61,964 nucleotides of DNA from Lutibacter sp. HS1-25 (GTDB lineage Bacteria; Bacteroidota; Bacteroidia; Flavobacteriales; Flavobacteriaceae), in NCBI RefSeq assembly GCF_004121075.1, contig NZ_RHLN01000136.1, positions 1-61,964 of the forward strand, read 5' to 3'. The notes below the pieces were generated by a model, which was not told where the DNA came from, made no database searches, and saw only the letters and a list, made by a program, of their open reading frames with translations. A program made the position numbers and the translations under genes. How positions within the stretch are numbered: position 1 is the first letter of the stretch; each line of letters begins with the position of its first letter. Of the stretch, positions 1 to 8,090 are shown in pieces.

Positions 1-86
1 AATCGCTTAAGTAGTCTTTATATTGTCGTTGTAGTTTTTTACCATTAACTCCATAGAAACTGCCGATGGTATGGCAATCAGAAGCC
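1..86 (-). CDS. ISAon1-family transposase, catalytic ORF (partial, 5' start only)
   Basis: The reverse strand of the first 86 bases reads SDCHTIGSFYGVNGKKLQ and onward in one open frame. I recognise this as the start of the second ORF of ISAon1-type transposases of Bacteroidota. The rest lies outside the window. It follows directly downstream of the N-terminal-region ORF (87-440), as is usual in this two-ORF family. Only the start is visible, so nothing can be said about whether the enzyme is intact. Confidence 0.6.
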
Positions 87-440
87 TTAGTATTGACTAA
101 TTTCTTTTAAAAAAGCAGCAAACTCGGTGGTCATCCGTGTTCCCTGTGCTACTAAGTTCCAATCTCTTTGAATAACTTCCTTGGTTGTTTTGTCCAGCCA
201 TCTACGTCGTTTTATGTGTAGATAGACCGTGTTTCCACGTAATGGAAAATCTTGGATTGTTACTTCTTTGTGAAAACCGTGCGCTATTAGAACTTTGGAA
301 ACCTGCTCTTTTGGAGGTATATTTCGCTCTTCAAAATAAAGATGCATTACTTCACCGTTTTTGGTGTTCTTTACCAGATAGAAGTGGTTGATTAAAAACT
401 CAGGGAGTATGAGTTTTAGTAAGTCTAGATAATTGTCCAA
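87..440 (-). CDS. ISAon1-family transposase N-terminal region protein
   Basis: This 117-residue protein matches the small first ORF of ISAon1-type insertion sequences: a basic, DNA-binding-like domain containing KRRRWLDK and ending in FAAFLKEISQY. The catalytic ORF follows downstream in another frame and runs off the left edge. The upstream end of the element is probably near 480-510, where ACACACAACTTTTGAGAATG resembles the end sequence I associate with this family. The other end lies outside the window, so the inverted repeat cannot be paired. The length is normal for the family and no internal stop is seen. Confidence 0.75.
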   Translation of the reverse strand: MDNYLDLLKLILPEFLINHFYLVKNTKNGEVMHLYFEERNIPPKEQVSKVLIAHGFHKEVTIQDFPLRGNTVYLHIKRRRWLDKTTKEVIQRDWNLVAQGTRMTTEFAAFLKEISQY

Positions 441-1221
441 AATTTATTTTTTAAACAAAAATCATAATTTTAATTCAATTCACACACAACTTTTGAGAAT
501 GATCCATAATAGTATTAATAATCCTTTAATATTCATAAACCAATATTTAACGAATTAAAATCAAACATCAAGCTGGGGGTGTGGAGAAAAAAATGACTTC
601 TTCAAATTGATGGTGGGGGGTGGTTAAAGAATTTTTTACACATTGCCAATTTTCGTCAGAGTAAAAAAAATTATATAATTTTTTTTATTCTAACTTTCCC
701 TACATGTGTAATACGTTGTAACTAACGACCTTATTTATTTTAAGCTATTTCAGACTTAAAATAGAGGTATTTAATGTAGGTCGAGAATGGTGTGAACATA
801 TTAAATTTCCGTTAAGAGATATTTTATACATAAATAATATTGAAAGCATAAAATAATAATAAATGTCTTAACTAATCAATAATACAAAACAGCTATTTAG
901 ATTATCTATAAATTACAAATCAATAATGTATTTATAAATCAATAATATTATATTTGATAGGCTTTAAGTTTCCTACAATAAAATTGCTAAAATCAAAGTT
1001 CTAATTTACTGAAGAACTAAGCTTATTTAGAATCATATTTGCGGAAATTCACAAACCGATAAAAAAATAAAAACAAACGTTTATCCTTGTAATAAAAATG
1101 ATAAAGAGTATATATTAACCGTTAGAATACATTACAAAAAAAACTTAATGATATTATGGAAATCCGTAATTACTATTGAAAATTTTAGCTGAATTTTAGA
1201 TATTTAAAAAGCATTATTGGA
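441..1221. other. Long non-coding stretch next to the insertion sequence
   Basis: About 780 bases without a convincing gene on either strand. The first ~60 bases are probably the outer end of the ISAon1-type element. The remainder is very AT-rich with frequent stops in every frame, and includes purine-rich runs such as GGTGGGGGGTGG near 610. I found no tRNA, obvious riboswitch or repeat array. It may be debris between the transposon and the older chromosome. Confidence 0.5.
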
Positions 1222-2127
1222 ATGAAAATAAAATTACTTGTAATAACTTTAGGAATATCAACTTTTATAGGATGTTCCAATGAAGAAATCAAAAAGCAAT
1301 TATCTGAATTAAAAATAGAACTTGAACAAACAAAAGCAGAATTGAATAATTGTTCGGTTGAATTGACAGAAATTAAAAATACAGCTGAAAATAGATTTAT
1401 AAGAGCTCAAAAATCATTATCAGAAAACAACTTAGAAGGTGCAAAAATAGAATTTCAAGGAATTGTCGATAATTTTAAAGGAACAAAAGATGCAACTATC
1501 GCATCTAATGAAATAGCAAAAATTGACAAAATTGTTGAGCAAAAAAGAATTGAAGAAGAAAGAAAAAAAGCTCTTGGATTCAAAATATTAAAACCAGTTT
1601 CTACTGTAAAATTTGACGACTTATCATTACAATTTGATAAAATATGGACAGGAAAAAGATGGTCGTTTGATGATTATGGTAGTGAATACAGATTACGTGA
1701 CGCTCAAAGAGGTAATATTCATATTTTAGCAAGAGTTTCAATATCCTCAGAAACTAAAAACCCTTCTCTTCCCCCAGTTTTAGTTTATCAAATGAATAAT
1801 GGAGAATTGGAACTTATAGGAACACTTGGTTACGAATTTAGAAGATGGGAAGATTATGGTTCTTATCTTGGAAATAATGCTGATTATGGAAATGATTTTG
1901 CACATTCTAAAACTATTCCGTTTAATCTTGGGCTTCAAGTTTCTGATGATATATTTGTTGGAAAAATAGTTTATATTGTTATGAAAAAAACAGGTTGCTT
2001 TGAAAGAAGAAAGAAAGATTATGGAAATCCTGAAATTCAATATAGCGAAGGAATCTGTAGTGCAAAAAGAACATTGAAAGTTGAGGATTTTGACAATGAT
2101 TATGTTCTGTTGAAAAAAATACAATAA
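1222..2127 (+). CDS. Coiled-coil lipoprotein of unknown function
   Basis: A 301-residue predicted lipoprotein. A hydrophobic signal ends in a lipobox (FIGC, Cys18), so it is probably exported and lipid-anchored. Residues ~22-60 form a Lys/Glu/Leu-rich coiled coil. Residues ~57-115 are a helical segment that looks like one or two tetratricopeptide-like helices. A Lys/Glu-rich linker leads to a C-terminal domain rich in aromatic and beta-forming residues (~120-301). I recognise no catalytic motif. It is a single gene flanked by non-coding DNA and is followed 133 bases later by the K+ channel gene in the same orientation. The function is unknown. Confidence 0.75.
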   Translation: MKIKLLVITLGISTFIGCSNEEIKKQLSELKIELEQTKAELNNCSVELTEIKNTAENRFIRAQKSLSENNLEGAKIEFQGIVDNFKGTKDATIASNEIAKIDKIVEQKRIEEERKKALGFKILKPVSTVKFDDLSLQFDKIWTGKRWSFDDYGSEYRLRDAQRGNIHILARVSISSETKNPSLPPVLVYQMNNGELELIGTLGYEFRRWEDYGSYLGNNADYGNDFAHSKTIPFNLGLQVSDDIFVGKIVYIVMKKTGCFERRKKDYGNPEIQYSEGICSAKRTLKVEDFDNDYVLLKKIQ

Positions 2128-2260
2128 CGTATGATAACACCTCTTAAAATTTATGTCCAAACTTGTACTAAATACAAACTGACAAATATTCAACAAACAA
2201 TTTTCCAGTCGAACAAATCTTATAAAACCCATTATGCACTAGTCACTGAAAAAAATCAAA

Positions 2261-3052
2261 ATGAATAACCCCATGAAAAAGAAAGTTTATGATTTTATTA
2301 ATAATAATCCAATTTTCATAAAATTCATATACGGATTAATTATATTAAATGTTGTAGCGTTAATTTTACAATCATATGAAGAACTTAGAGTCTCTTATTC
2401 AGATTTTTTTAATTCATTTGAATTGTTCTCAGTTATTGTTTTCACAATTGAATATGTATTGAGGCTATGGACATCAGATCTTGACCCTTCTTATAAAGGA
2501 AATTCATTTCAAAAGAGAATAAAATTCATTTTTTCCAAATTTGGACTAATTGACTTGTTTGCAATTTTACCTTTTTACCTTCCTTTCATTTTCCCTTTCG
2601 ATTTGAGGATTTTAAGAATATTAAGATTGTTTAGATTATTGAGAATATTTAAGCTTGGGAGATATTCAAAATCACTTAAAACAATTTCAAGTGTTTTAAA
2701 AGAAACAAGGTCAGAATTATCAATTACTCTTTTCATAGCTTTTATATTATTAGTACTATCTTCTACACTTATGTACTATTTTGAAAACGATGTCCAACCT
2801 GAAAAATTTGCAAGTATTGGTCACTCGTTTTGGTGGGCTGTTGCAACTTTAACAACTGTTGGTTATGGAGATGTTTATCCTATTACAGGAATAGGGAAAA
2901 TTTTAAGTGCAATAATTGCATTGATTGGTATTGGGTTTGTGGCACTTCCAACGGGTATAATAAGTTCTGCTTTTATTGAAAAAATTCAAAAAGATAGAAA
3001 AGAAAATAGAATATGTAAATGTCCCAATTGTGGAACTGAATATAAAAATTAA
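2261..3052 (+). CDS. Voltage-gated-type K+ channel (ion transport protein)
   Basis: A 263-residue six-helix cation channel subunit. Helices S1-S3 span ~15-110. An S4-like segment (RILRILRLFRLLRIFKLGR, 116-134) carries Arg/Lys about every third residue, as in voltage sensors. The pore loop carries the selectivity filter TVGYGD (199-204), followed by S6. Such proteins assemble as tetramers in the inner membrane and conduct K+. The C-terminus is short and ends in a Cys-rich tip (CKCPNCG, 252-258), which looks like half of a zinc ribbon. The start is the first ATG; a second Met four residues later is also possible. The gene ends 5 bases before the next small gene, so the two are probably cotranscribed. 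Confidence 0.9.
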   Translation: MNNPMKKKVYDFINNNPIFIKFIYGLIILNVVALILQSYEELRVSYSDFFNSFELFSVIVFTIEYVLRLWTSDLDPSYKGNSFQKRIKFIFSKFGLIDLFAILPFYLPFIFPFDLRILRILRLFRLLRIFKLGRYSKSLKTISSVLKETRSELSITLFIAFILLVLSSTLMYYFENDVQPEKFASIGHSFWWAVATLTTVGYGDVYPITGIGKILSAIIALIGIGFVALPTGIISSAFIEKIQKDRKENRICKCPNCGTEYKN

Positions 3053-3057
3053 ATATT

Positions 3058-3261
3058 ATGAATAAAGGTGGATTTTCTTGGAAAAGATTAAGTGGTATTT
3101 CTGGTGCAAAAGCAAATATTTCACGAAAAATAGGTATCCCATTAACAAAAAGCGGTAGAGACCAAAAAATTGGCAGAATAGTATCGAAAGGTTGTTTGGG
3201 AATATTAGTAGCTATGATTTTACCTATAATATTAATTTTTGTTTTTAAAGTTATATATTAA
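3058..3261 (+). CDS. Small conserved membrane protein of unknown function
   Basis: A 67-residue protein with a basic, Gly/Ser/Lys-rich N-terminal half (SWKRLSGISGAKANISRKIG) and one hydrophobic helix at ~48-65. The N-terminal half resembles a short motif I have seen in small hypothetical proteins from many bacteria. No function is established for it to my knowledge. It starts 5 bases after the channel gene and is probably cotranscribed with it. The ORF is short, but its composition and spacing make it a credible gene. Confidence 0.6.
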   Translation: MNKGGFSWKRLSGISGAKANISRKIGIPLTKSGRDQKIGRIVSKGCLGILVAMILPIILIFVFKVIY

Positions 3262-3328
3262 GTCAATTACAAATTATAAGAGTAGGCTCATTGTTTAGGA
3301 ATCTGAAAGATAAATTAAATTTAAGATC

Positions 3329-5107
3329 ATGATAATTCTTGGTATTACTGCATTTTTTCATGATTCCTCCGCATCAATATTGAGAGATGGTGAGGTTTTA
3401 TTTGGGATTCAAGAGGAGAGATTAACAAAAATTAAACATGATTCATCTTTTCCCATCAATGCAATAAAATTTTGTTTAAATAAAACTGAAATTAATATAA
3501 AAGATATTGATGTTGTTGTTTATTATGAAAAGCCTTTAATTAAATTTGATCGAATTATAAATTCGTTTATATCATTTGCCCCAAAGGGGTTTAAGCATTT
3601 TAAAAAAGTTATTTTAGAGTGGTCCACTAAGAAATTATTTATTAAAAAAATTATAACGAAGAAGTTGTCTAAATTAGATAACACCCAATTTAGAGCAGAT
3701 ATTCTTTTTTCGTCTCATCATTTGTCTCACGCAGCCCTTGGTTATTTTACAACCGATTTTACATCATCCGCAATTCTTGTTATTGATGCAGTTGGAGAGA
3801 ATGCAACAACATCCATATTTATGGGTAAGAGAAATAAATTAAAATTATTAAAAGAATATGCTTATCCACATTCATTAGGATTACTTTATTCATCATTTAC
3901 TCAGTTTTTAGGGTTTCGAGTGAATTCGGATGAGTATAAATTAATGGGGCTTTCTGGTTATGGAAATAAAAGTTCTGAAGAAACTAAAAAATTTATTGAA
4001 TTGATTTATAGTGATATAATATCAATTGAAAATGAAGGGAATTATTTTATACTTAATCAAGATTATTTTCAATTTCAATTTGGTGAAAGTATGATTGACA
4101 TAAATAAATTTGAATTTTTATTTTCGTTAAAGCAACGTGAGGAGACATCACAAATTAATCAATCTCATTGTAATCTCGCTTTGGCTATACAAACTGTATT
4201 GGAATGTTTATTAATTAGACTTGTTGAGGAAGTTAAGTTATTGTCAAGATCTGATAATCTAATTGTAGTAGGAGGCGTTGCTCTTAATACTGTTGCAATG
4301 GGTAATATTCGTAAGTTGAAATTATTTAAGAATTTTAGCGTCCCTTTTGCGCCGGGTGACTCAGGAACGTCAATTGGAGCATTACTTGCAATTTGGCATC
4401 TATATTTAAATAATAAAGAAAGAATTAAAATATCTCCTTATTTAGGTAATGAATTTTCTAATAATGAGATAAAGAAATATTTAATCAAAAATAATATTGA
4501 TTTTGAATATTTTGATAAATTTGAGGATGTAATAAAATTTACTTGTGATGTTTTAACTAAAGCGAAAATTGTAGCTTGGTTTCAAAATAGATCTGAATTT
4601 GGAGAAAGAGCATTAGGTAACAGAAGTATTCTTGCAGATCCTAGCATAATTTATGGAAAAAGCAGATTAAATTCACAAATTAAATTTCGAGAAAGTTTTA
4701 GACCCTTTGCCCCCTCAATTATTGAAGAGGAGGCTTTAAATTATTTTGAAATGGGAGATTCAAGGTACATGCAGTTTGTTACAAAAATACTCCCAAAATA
4801 TAGATGTATCTCTGATGTAAATGAAACTTCTTTTGAGAATAAAGTTTTAATAAGAACTTCTAAATTTGCTAGTGTGACTCATGTAGATTATACTTCTAGG
4901 TTACAAACAGTATCGAAGAAAGATAATTCTAAATTTTGGGAGCTATTGAAAAAATATGAAGAGTTGTCAGGTTCGCCAATTCTTGTGAATACAAGTCTAA
5001 ATTTAAAAAATCAGCCAATTGTGGAAGATATTGAAGATGTTTTTTTTACCTTTAATAATAGTGGTATTGATTATTTAATAATTGAAAACTTTATAATATC
5101 TAAGTAA
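3329..5107 (+). CDS. Carbamoyltransferase (NodU/CmcH family)
   Basis: A 592-residue enzyme of the family that moves a carbamoyl group from carbamoyl phosphate, through carbamoyl-AMP, to a hydroxyl of a sugar or natural product. The N-terminal Kae1-like domain starts ILGITAFFHDSSA and carries the HHLSHAA metal/substrate motif near residue 130. The C-terminal YrdC-like domain carries SEFGERALGNRSIL near 420 and SFRPFAPSI near 455. The length is normal. The gene opens the nine-gene operon and is followed 6 bases later by the DUF5989 gene and then the SxtJ-like gene, the usual companions of this enzyme. The acceptor cannot be read from sequence. The neighbouring HxsA peptide, or a glycan, is a candidate by inference. 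Confidence 0.9.
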   Translation: MIILGITAFFHDSSASILRDGEVLFGIQEERLTKIKHDSSFPINAIKFCLNKTEINIKDIDVVVYYEKPLIKFDRIINSFISFAPKGFKHFKKVILEWSTKKLFIKKIITKKLSKLDNTQFRADILFSSHHLSHAALGYFTTDFTSSAILVIDAVGENATTSIFMGKRNKLKLLKEYAYPHSLGLLYSSFTQFLGFRVNSDEYKLMGLSGYGNKSSEETKKFIELIYSDIISIENEGNYFILNQDYFQFQFGESMIDINKFEFLFSLKQREETSQINQSHCNLALAIQTVLECLLIRLVEEVKLLSRSDNLIVVGGVALNTVAMGNIRKLKLFKNFSVPFAPGDSGTSIGALLAIWHLYLNNKERIKISPYLGNEFSNNEIKKYLIKNNIDFEYFDKFEDVIKFTCDVLTKAKIVAWFQNRSEFGERALGNRSILADPSIIYGKSRLNSQIKFRESFRPFAPSIIEEEALNYFEMGDSRYMQFVTKILPKYRCISDVNETSFENKVLIRTSKFASVTHVDYTSRLQTVSKKDNSKFWELLKKYEELSGSPILVNTSLNLKNQPIVEDIEDVFFTFNNSGIDYLIIENFIISK

Positions 5108-5113
5108 CTTTTT

Positions 5114-5263
5114 ATGGAATCTTTTATAGAAATATTTAAATTTATGTTTAAAAAAAAGAAATTCTATTTGATTCCTATAGTTATTGTTATGATTTTTATA
5201 AGTCTTATTGTAGCAGCTTTAAGTGTTTCATATGTTGCACCATTTATATACTCAATATTTTAA
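5114..5263 (+). CDS. DUF5989 family small membrane protein
   Basis: A 49-residue protein, too short for most gene callers: a basic N-terminus (MESFIEIFKFMFKKKKFYL), one membrane helix at ~18-40, and a terminal APFIYSIF motif. This layout matches the DUF5989 proteins that accompany NodU/CmcH-type carbamoyltransferases and SxtJ-like proteins. It lies 6 bases after the carbamoyltransferase stop and 2 bases before the SxtJ-like start, so it is almost certainly translated as part of the operon. The biochemical role is unknown; a membrane adaptor or anchor is inferred only from size and context. Confidence 0.8.
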   Translation: MESFIEIFKFMFKKKKFYLIPIVIVMIFISLIVAALSVSYVAPFIYSIF

Positions 5264-5265
5264 GT

Positions 5266-5589
5266 ATGAAAAAGTATAGAGGGATTTATTCAATAGCTAC
5301 TTGGTTGATAATTATTAGTGTTGTAGCAGATAACTATTTTATTCTTTTAGGTTTGGTTTTTGTCTCATTTTTTTTAATATCAAAAAAATATTTGTTTGAA
5401 CTTAATATGTTTATTGATGATGTTAATAATTTTGTTAAAGATGTAATATTTGGAATATTATTAGGTGTGGTTTTTTATTTTATGTTTTTTCCATTAAAAT
5501 TTTTAAGATATTTTTTAAATGGAAATAAAAAAAACAAAAAAAACATTAAATTTACCATTAATAGGGTGTGTTTCTTAAATCCTTGGTAA
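5266..5589 (+). CDS. SxtJ family membrane protein
   Basis: A 107-residue membrane protein with two hydrophobic hairpins (~10-42 and ~58-85), then the amphipathic FFPLKFLRYFL segment and a basic C-terminus. This matches the SxtJ-like family named from the saxitoxin cluster, which commonly sits beside a carbamoyltransferase and DUF5989. Its start lies 2 bases after the DUF5989 stop. The role is unknown. Conserved co-occurrence suggests it helps present a substrate to the carbamoyltransferase at the membrane. The hxsA gene starts 19 bases downstream. Confidence 0.75.
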   Translation: MKKYRGIYSIATWLIIISVVADNYFILLGLVFVSFFLISKKYLFELNMFIDDVNNFVKDVIFGILLGVVFYFMFFPLKFLRYFLNGNKKNKKNIKFTINRVCFLNPW

Positions 5590-5608
5590 TTAAAAAGTTA
5601 ATGACATA

Positions 5609-6286
5609 ATGGCGGATGATTTTAAAAAATTAATTAAAAGCACACTTATTGGTGCAGTTTCCTCAATAATCTCAACTAATGCAATGGGGATAGATACTTA
5701 TTATGAGGGGGTAGAATCTAAAGATGAAACAACTTCAAATGATAATTTAGAAAATCCTTTAAAATTTAATTGGACACCAAAATTAATGTTATCCCGAAAT
5801 GAATTAGGTGATTGGGAGTATAATTCACATCGTTCACATCGTTCACATAGTTCACATCGTTCACATTACTCTTCAAGTTCAGGTTCTGGTTCAACCAGAC
5901 CCTATACGCCTCCAAGCAGCTATACGCCTCCAAGCACATATAATCCATCAAATTCTTTAAATGGGACTAAAAAATCTACATTGAGTTATATTCGTGTGAA
6001 ATTTAAAAATAGTTGTAGTGAAAAAATTAAGGTTCTTGTTCAATTTAAAGACGCCTCAAGTGATGAATGGGTTACAAAGGCTTGGTATTTGATATCCCCA
6101 TATGAAACTGTTTATGTGTTGAACACAAAGAATTCTATTTTATACTTTTACGCAGAATCTGAATCTTATTATTGGGGAGGAGATGATAGCCAAGTTGTTG
6201 AAGGAGGGAAGTCTTATGATCTCAAAAAGTTGACTATTACAGCATCTTCAGATGGGGATTTCATAAAAGAGATAACTTGTAATTAA
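5609..6286 (+). CDS. hxsA: His-Xaa-Ser repeat protein HxsA (candidate modified peptide)
   Basis: A 225-residue protein with five consecutive His-Xaa-Ser triplets at residues 74-88 (HRS, HRS, HSS, HRS, HYS), the defining feature of HxsA, the presumed substrate of the HXS system. Residues 1-25 carry a weakly hydrophobic segment (STLIGAVSSIISTNAMG), possibly a leader or export region. A Ser/Gly linker and repeated YTPPS units (99-112) lead to a beta-rich C-terminal domain (~126-225) with FKNSC, WVTKAWYLISP and YYWGGDD, which resembles DUF1036 proteins. hxsD follows 5 bases later and hxsB/hxsC are in the same operon, which fixes the assignment. Length and C-terminal domain are larger than a minimal precursor would need. 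The nature of the modification is unknown to me. Confidence 0.85.
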   Translation: MADDFKKLIKSTLIGAVSSIISTNAMGIDTYYEGVESKDETTSNDNLENPLKFNWTPKLMLSRNELGDWEYNSHRSHRSHSSHRSHYSSSSGSGSTRPYTPPSSYTPPSTYNPSNSLNGTKKSTLSYIRVKFKNSCSEKIKVLVQFKDASSDEWVTKAWYLISPYETVYVLNTKNSILYFYAESESYYWGGDDSQVVEGGKSYDLKKLTITASSDGDFIKEITCN

Positions 6287-6291
6287 CGGAT

Positions 6292-6645
6292 ATGATAACC
6301 TATTCAAAAGAAAGAAATTTAATAACATGTTTAGTTGATTCATCAATTTATAATATGGATATTATATTTAAATGTTTTTACTGGTATGGGAAATTGTTTT
6401 CTATTGAAATCTGTAAAAAAGAAGATTTTGTTGAGATCTTGATAGAAAAGAAGGAGGGAATAATAGATGAGGTGATGTTCAATAAATTAAGGCTTAAGAT
6501 AAAGCAAGATTTGATAGATTTTAAAACAAGAGATATTGTCACTAAAGAAACAAAAAGTGTTAGAGAGCTAATTATTGCTAAAGCCTTCTCAAATTTATCT
6601 GATGAGGAAGAAGATATCATTTTTACCTCTCCAGTTGACAGATGA
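6292..6645 (+). CDS. hxsD: His-Xaa-Ser system protein HxsD
   Basis: A 117-residue small protein of the HXS system. The N-terminal half contains VDSSIYNMDIIFKCFYWYG, and the C-terminal half contains DLIDFKTRDIVTKETKSVRE followed by LIIAKAF. Both match the pattern I recall for HxsD (family signature like LLNDYxLRE, then VR-LI-AKAF). HxsD may act as a precursor-recognition or chaperone subunit for the paired radical SAM enzymes, but this is inference. It starts 5 bases after hxsA, and its stop overlaps the hxsB start by 4 bases (ATGA), which implies translational coupling. Confidence 0.85.
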   Translation: MITYSKERNLITCLVDSSIYNMDIIFKCFYWYGKLFSIEICKKEDFVEILIEKKEGIIDEVMFNKLRLKIKQDLIDFKTRDIVTKETKSVRELIIAKAFSNLSDEEEDIIFTSPVDR

Positions 6646-8090
6646 AAAAAGGAATCCCAAACAAATTAAAATCTTCAAATGGGTATTATTACCTATTACC
6701 ATTTAGGTTTGAAAGGATTAATCAGGAAAAAGAAATTTTAATTAATGAGGTTGGGGATTATTTAATTTGTGATATTGGAACTGCGAGCAAAATAGTAAAT
6801 AGACAAATTGATGTTAAATCTAATTTTTTTGGTGAATTAATTTCAAATTATTTTATTTCGAAAGAACCTATTCCTGCACTCTTAAATTTATTAGCAAATA
6901 GATACAGAACTAAAAAATCGTTCATCGATAATTTTACAGGCCTACATATTTTTGTTTTAACATTAAGATGTAATCATCTTTGTCATTATTGTCAAGTTTC
7001 AAGGAAAAACGAAAAAAATGAGCTTTTTGATATGCAGTATGAAAATATTGATTTATCAATTAATCTCATGTTTAAAACTCCGTCAGTAGCTATTACTATG
7101 GAGTTTCAGGGGGGAGAGCCATTGTTAGTTTTTAATAAAATAAAATATTCCATTGAAAGAGTGAAAAAGTTGAATAAAATACATAACAAAAAAATCAATT
7201 ATGTAATATGTACTAATTTAACTTTGGTTAATGATGAAATATTAACATATTGCTTAGATAATGATATTTTAATATCAACATCTTTGGATGGTCCCAAAAA
7301 TATTCATGATGAAAATAGATTACGATCAAATGGGCCGAGTTATGAAAGCGTTGTGAATGCATTAAATTTTGCTAAAAAACGAATTCCACTTGATAGAATT
7401 TCAGCCCTAATGACAACAACAAGGATGGCTTTAAATCATCCTAAGGAAATTATTGATAGTTATATAGAAAATGGGTTTAATCATATATTTCTTAGAGCTA
7501 TAAGTCCATATGGATTTGCCGCAAAAAATAAAAATAAGAATGAATATGAAACAGAAAAATTTGTTGAATTTTTTAAGATAGCTTTAGACTATATTATAAA
7601 GTTAAATAATGAAGGAGTTTATTTTGTTGAAGATTACACGGCTCTTATTTTAAAAAAGATACTTACACCTTTTCCTATAGGCTTTGTAGATTTACAATCA
7701 CCTTCAGGACTTATTAATGGTGTGGTTGTTTATAATTATGATGGATATGTTTATGCGAGTGATGAGGCTAGGATGCTTGCCGAAAGTGGAGATTATTCAT
7801 TCAGATTAGGAAAAATTTCAGATAATTATAATGATCTATTTTATGGCGAAAAGGCTAAGGAAATTTCTGAAAACGGTTCTTTAGAGGCTTTACCAGGGTG
7901 TTCTGAATGCGCTTTTCAAGTTTATTGTGGTGCAGACCCAATCAGAAATTATGTTTCACAAGGAGATACGGTAGGTTATAGACCAACTTCAAATCATTGT
8001 TTCAAGAACAAATCAATTATATCACATATAATTAATTTAATTAATGATGGTAGGAATAATGAAAATGAAATATTTAGATCATGGATTTAA
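6642..8090 (+). CDS. hxsB: HXS-system radical SAM protein HxsB
   Basis: A 482-residue radical SAM enzyme. The [4Fe-4S]-binding CxxxCxxC motif is at Cys110, Cys114 and Cys117 (LRCNHLCHYC), with the SAM-binding FQGGEP near 155. The C-terminus has a SPASM-like cysteine cluster (GCSECAFQVYCGADP, then HCF) that probably binds auxiliary Fe-S clusters, as in enzymes acting on ribosomally made peptides. The N-terminal ~95 residues could hold a precursor-binding domain. It is paired with HxsC immediately downstream, and paired radical SAM enzymes are the hallmark of the HXS system. It overlaps hxsD by 4 bases and the longest hxsC frame by 47 bases. The reaction is unknown to me. Confidence 0.9.
   Translation: MKKGIPNKLKSSNGYYYLLPFRFERINQEKEILINEVGDYLICDIGTASKIVNRQIDVKSNFFGELISNYFISKEPIPALLNLLANRYRTKKSFIDNFTGLHIFVLTLRCNHLCHYCQVSRKNEKNELFDMQYENIDLSINLMFKTPSVAITMEFQGGEPLLVFNKIKYSIERVKKLNKIHNKKINYVICTNLTLVNDEILTYCLDNDILISTSLDGPKNIHDENRLRSNGPSYESVVNALNFAKKRIPLDRISALMTTTRMALNHPKEIIDSYIENGFNHIFLRAISPYGFAAKNKNKNEYETEKFVEFFKIALDYIIKLNNEGVYFVEDYTALILKKILTPFPIGFVDLQSPSGLINGVVVYNYDGYVYASDEARMLAESGDYSFRLGKISDNYNDLFYGEKAKEISENGSLEALPGCSECAFQVYCGADPIRNYVSQGDTVGYRPTSNHCFKNKSIISHIINLINDGRNNENEIFRSWI

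Noticed and set aside
185-391. Plus-strand frame opposite the transposase N-terminal ORF
   Set aside because: Fully antisense to a recognisable gene.
1780-2232. 150-codon minus-strand frame opposite the coiled-coil lipoprotein
   Set aside because: Antisense shadow with low-complexity Ile/Phe/Asn composition and no family resemblance.
3291-3318. Promoter directly upstream of the carbamoyltransferase gene
   Set aside because: TTG and TAAATTTA are 17 bases apart, short of the usual spacing, and the start codon lies only 10 bases after; too weak to call.
5829-5870. His-Xaa-Ser DNA repeat as a non-coding tandem repeat
   Set aside because: The repeat is in frame in HxsA and is accounted for by the conserved triplets and the neighbouring hxs genes.
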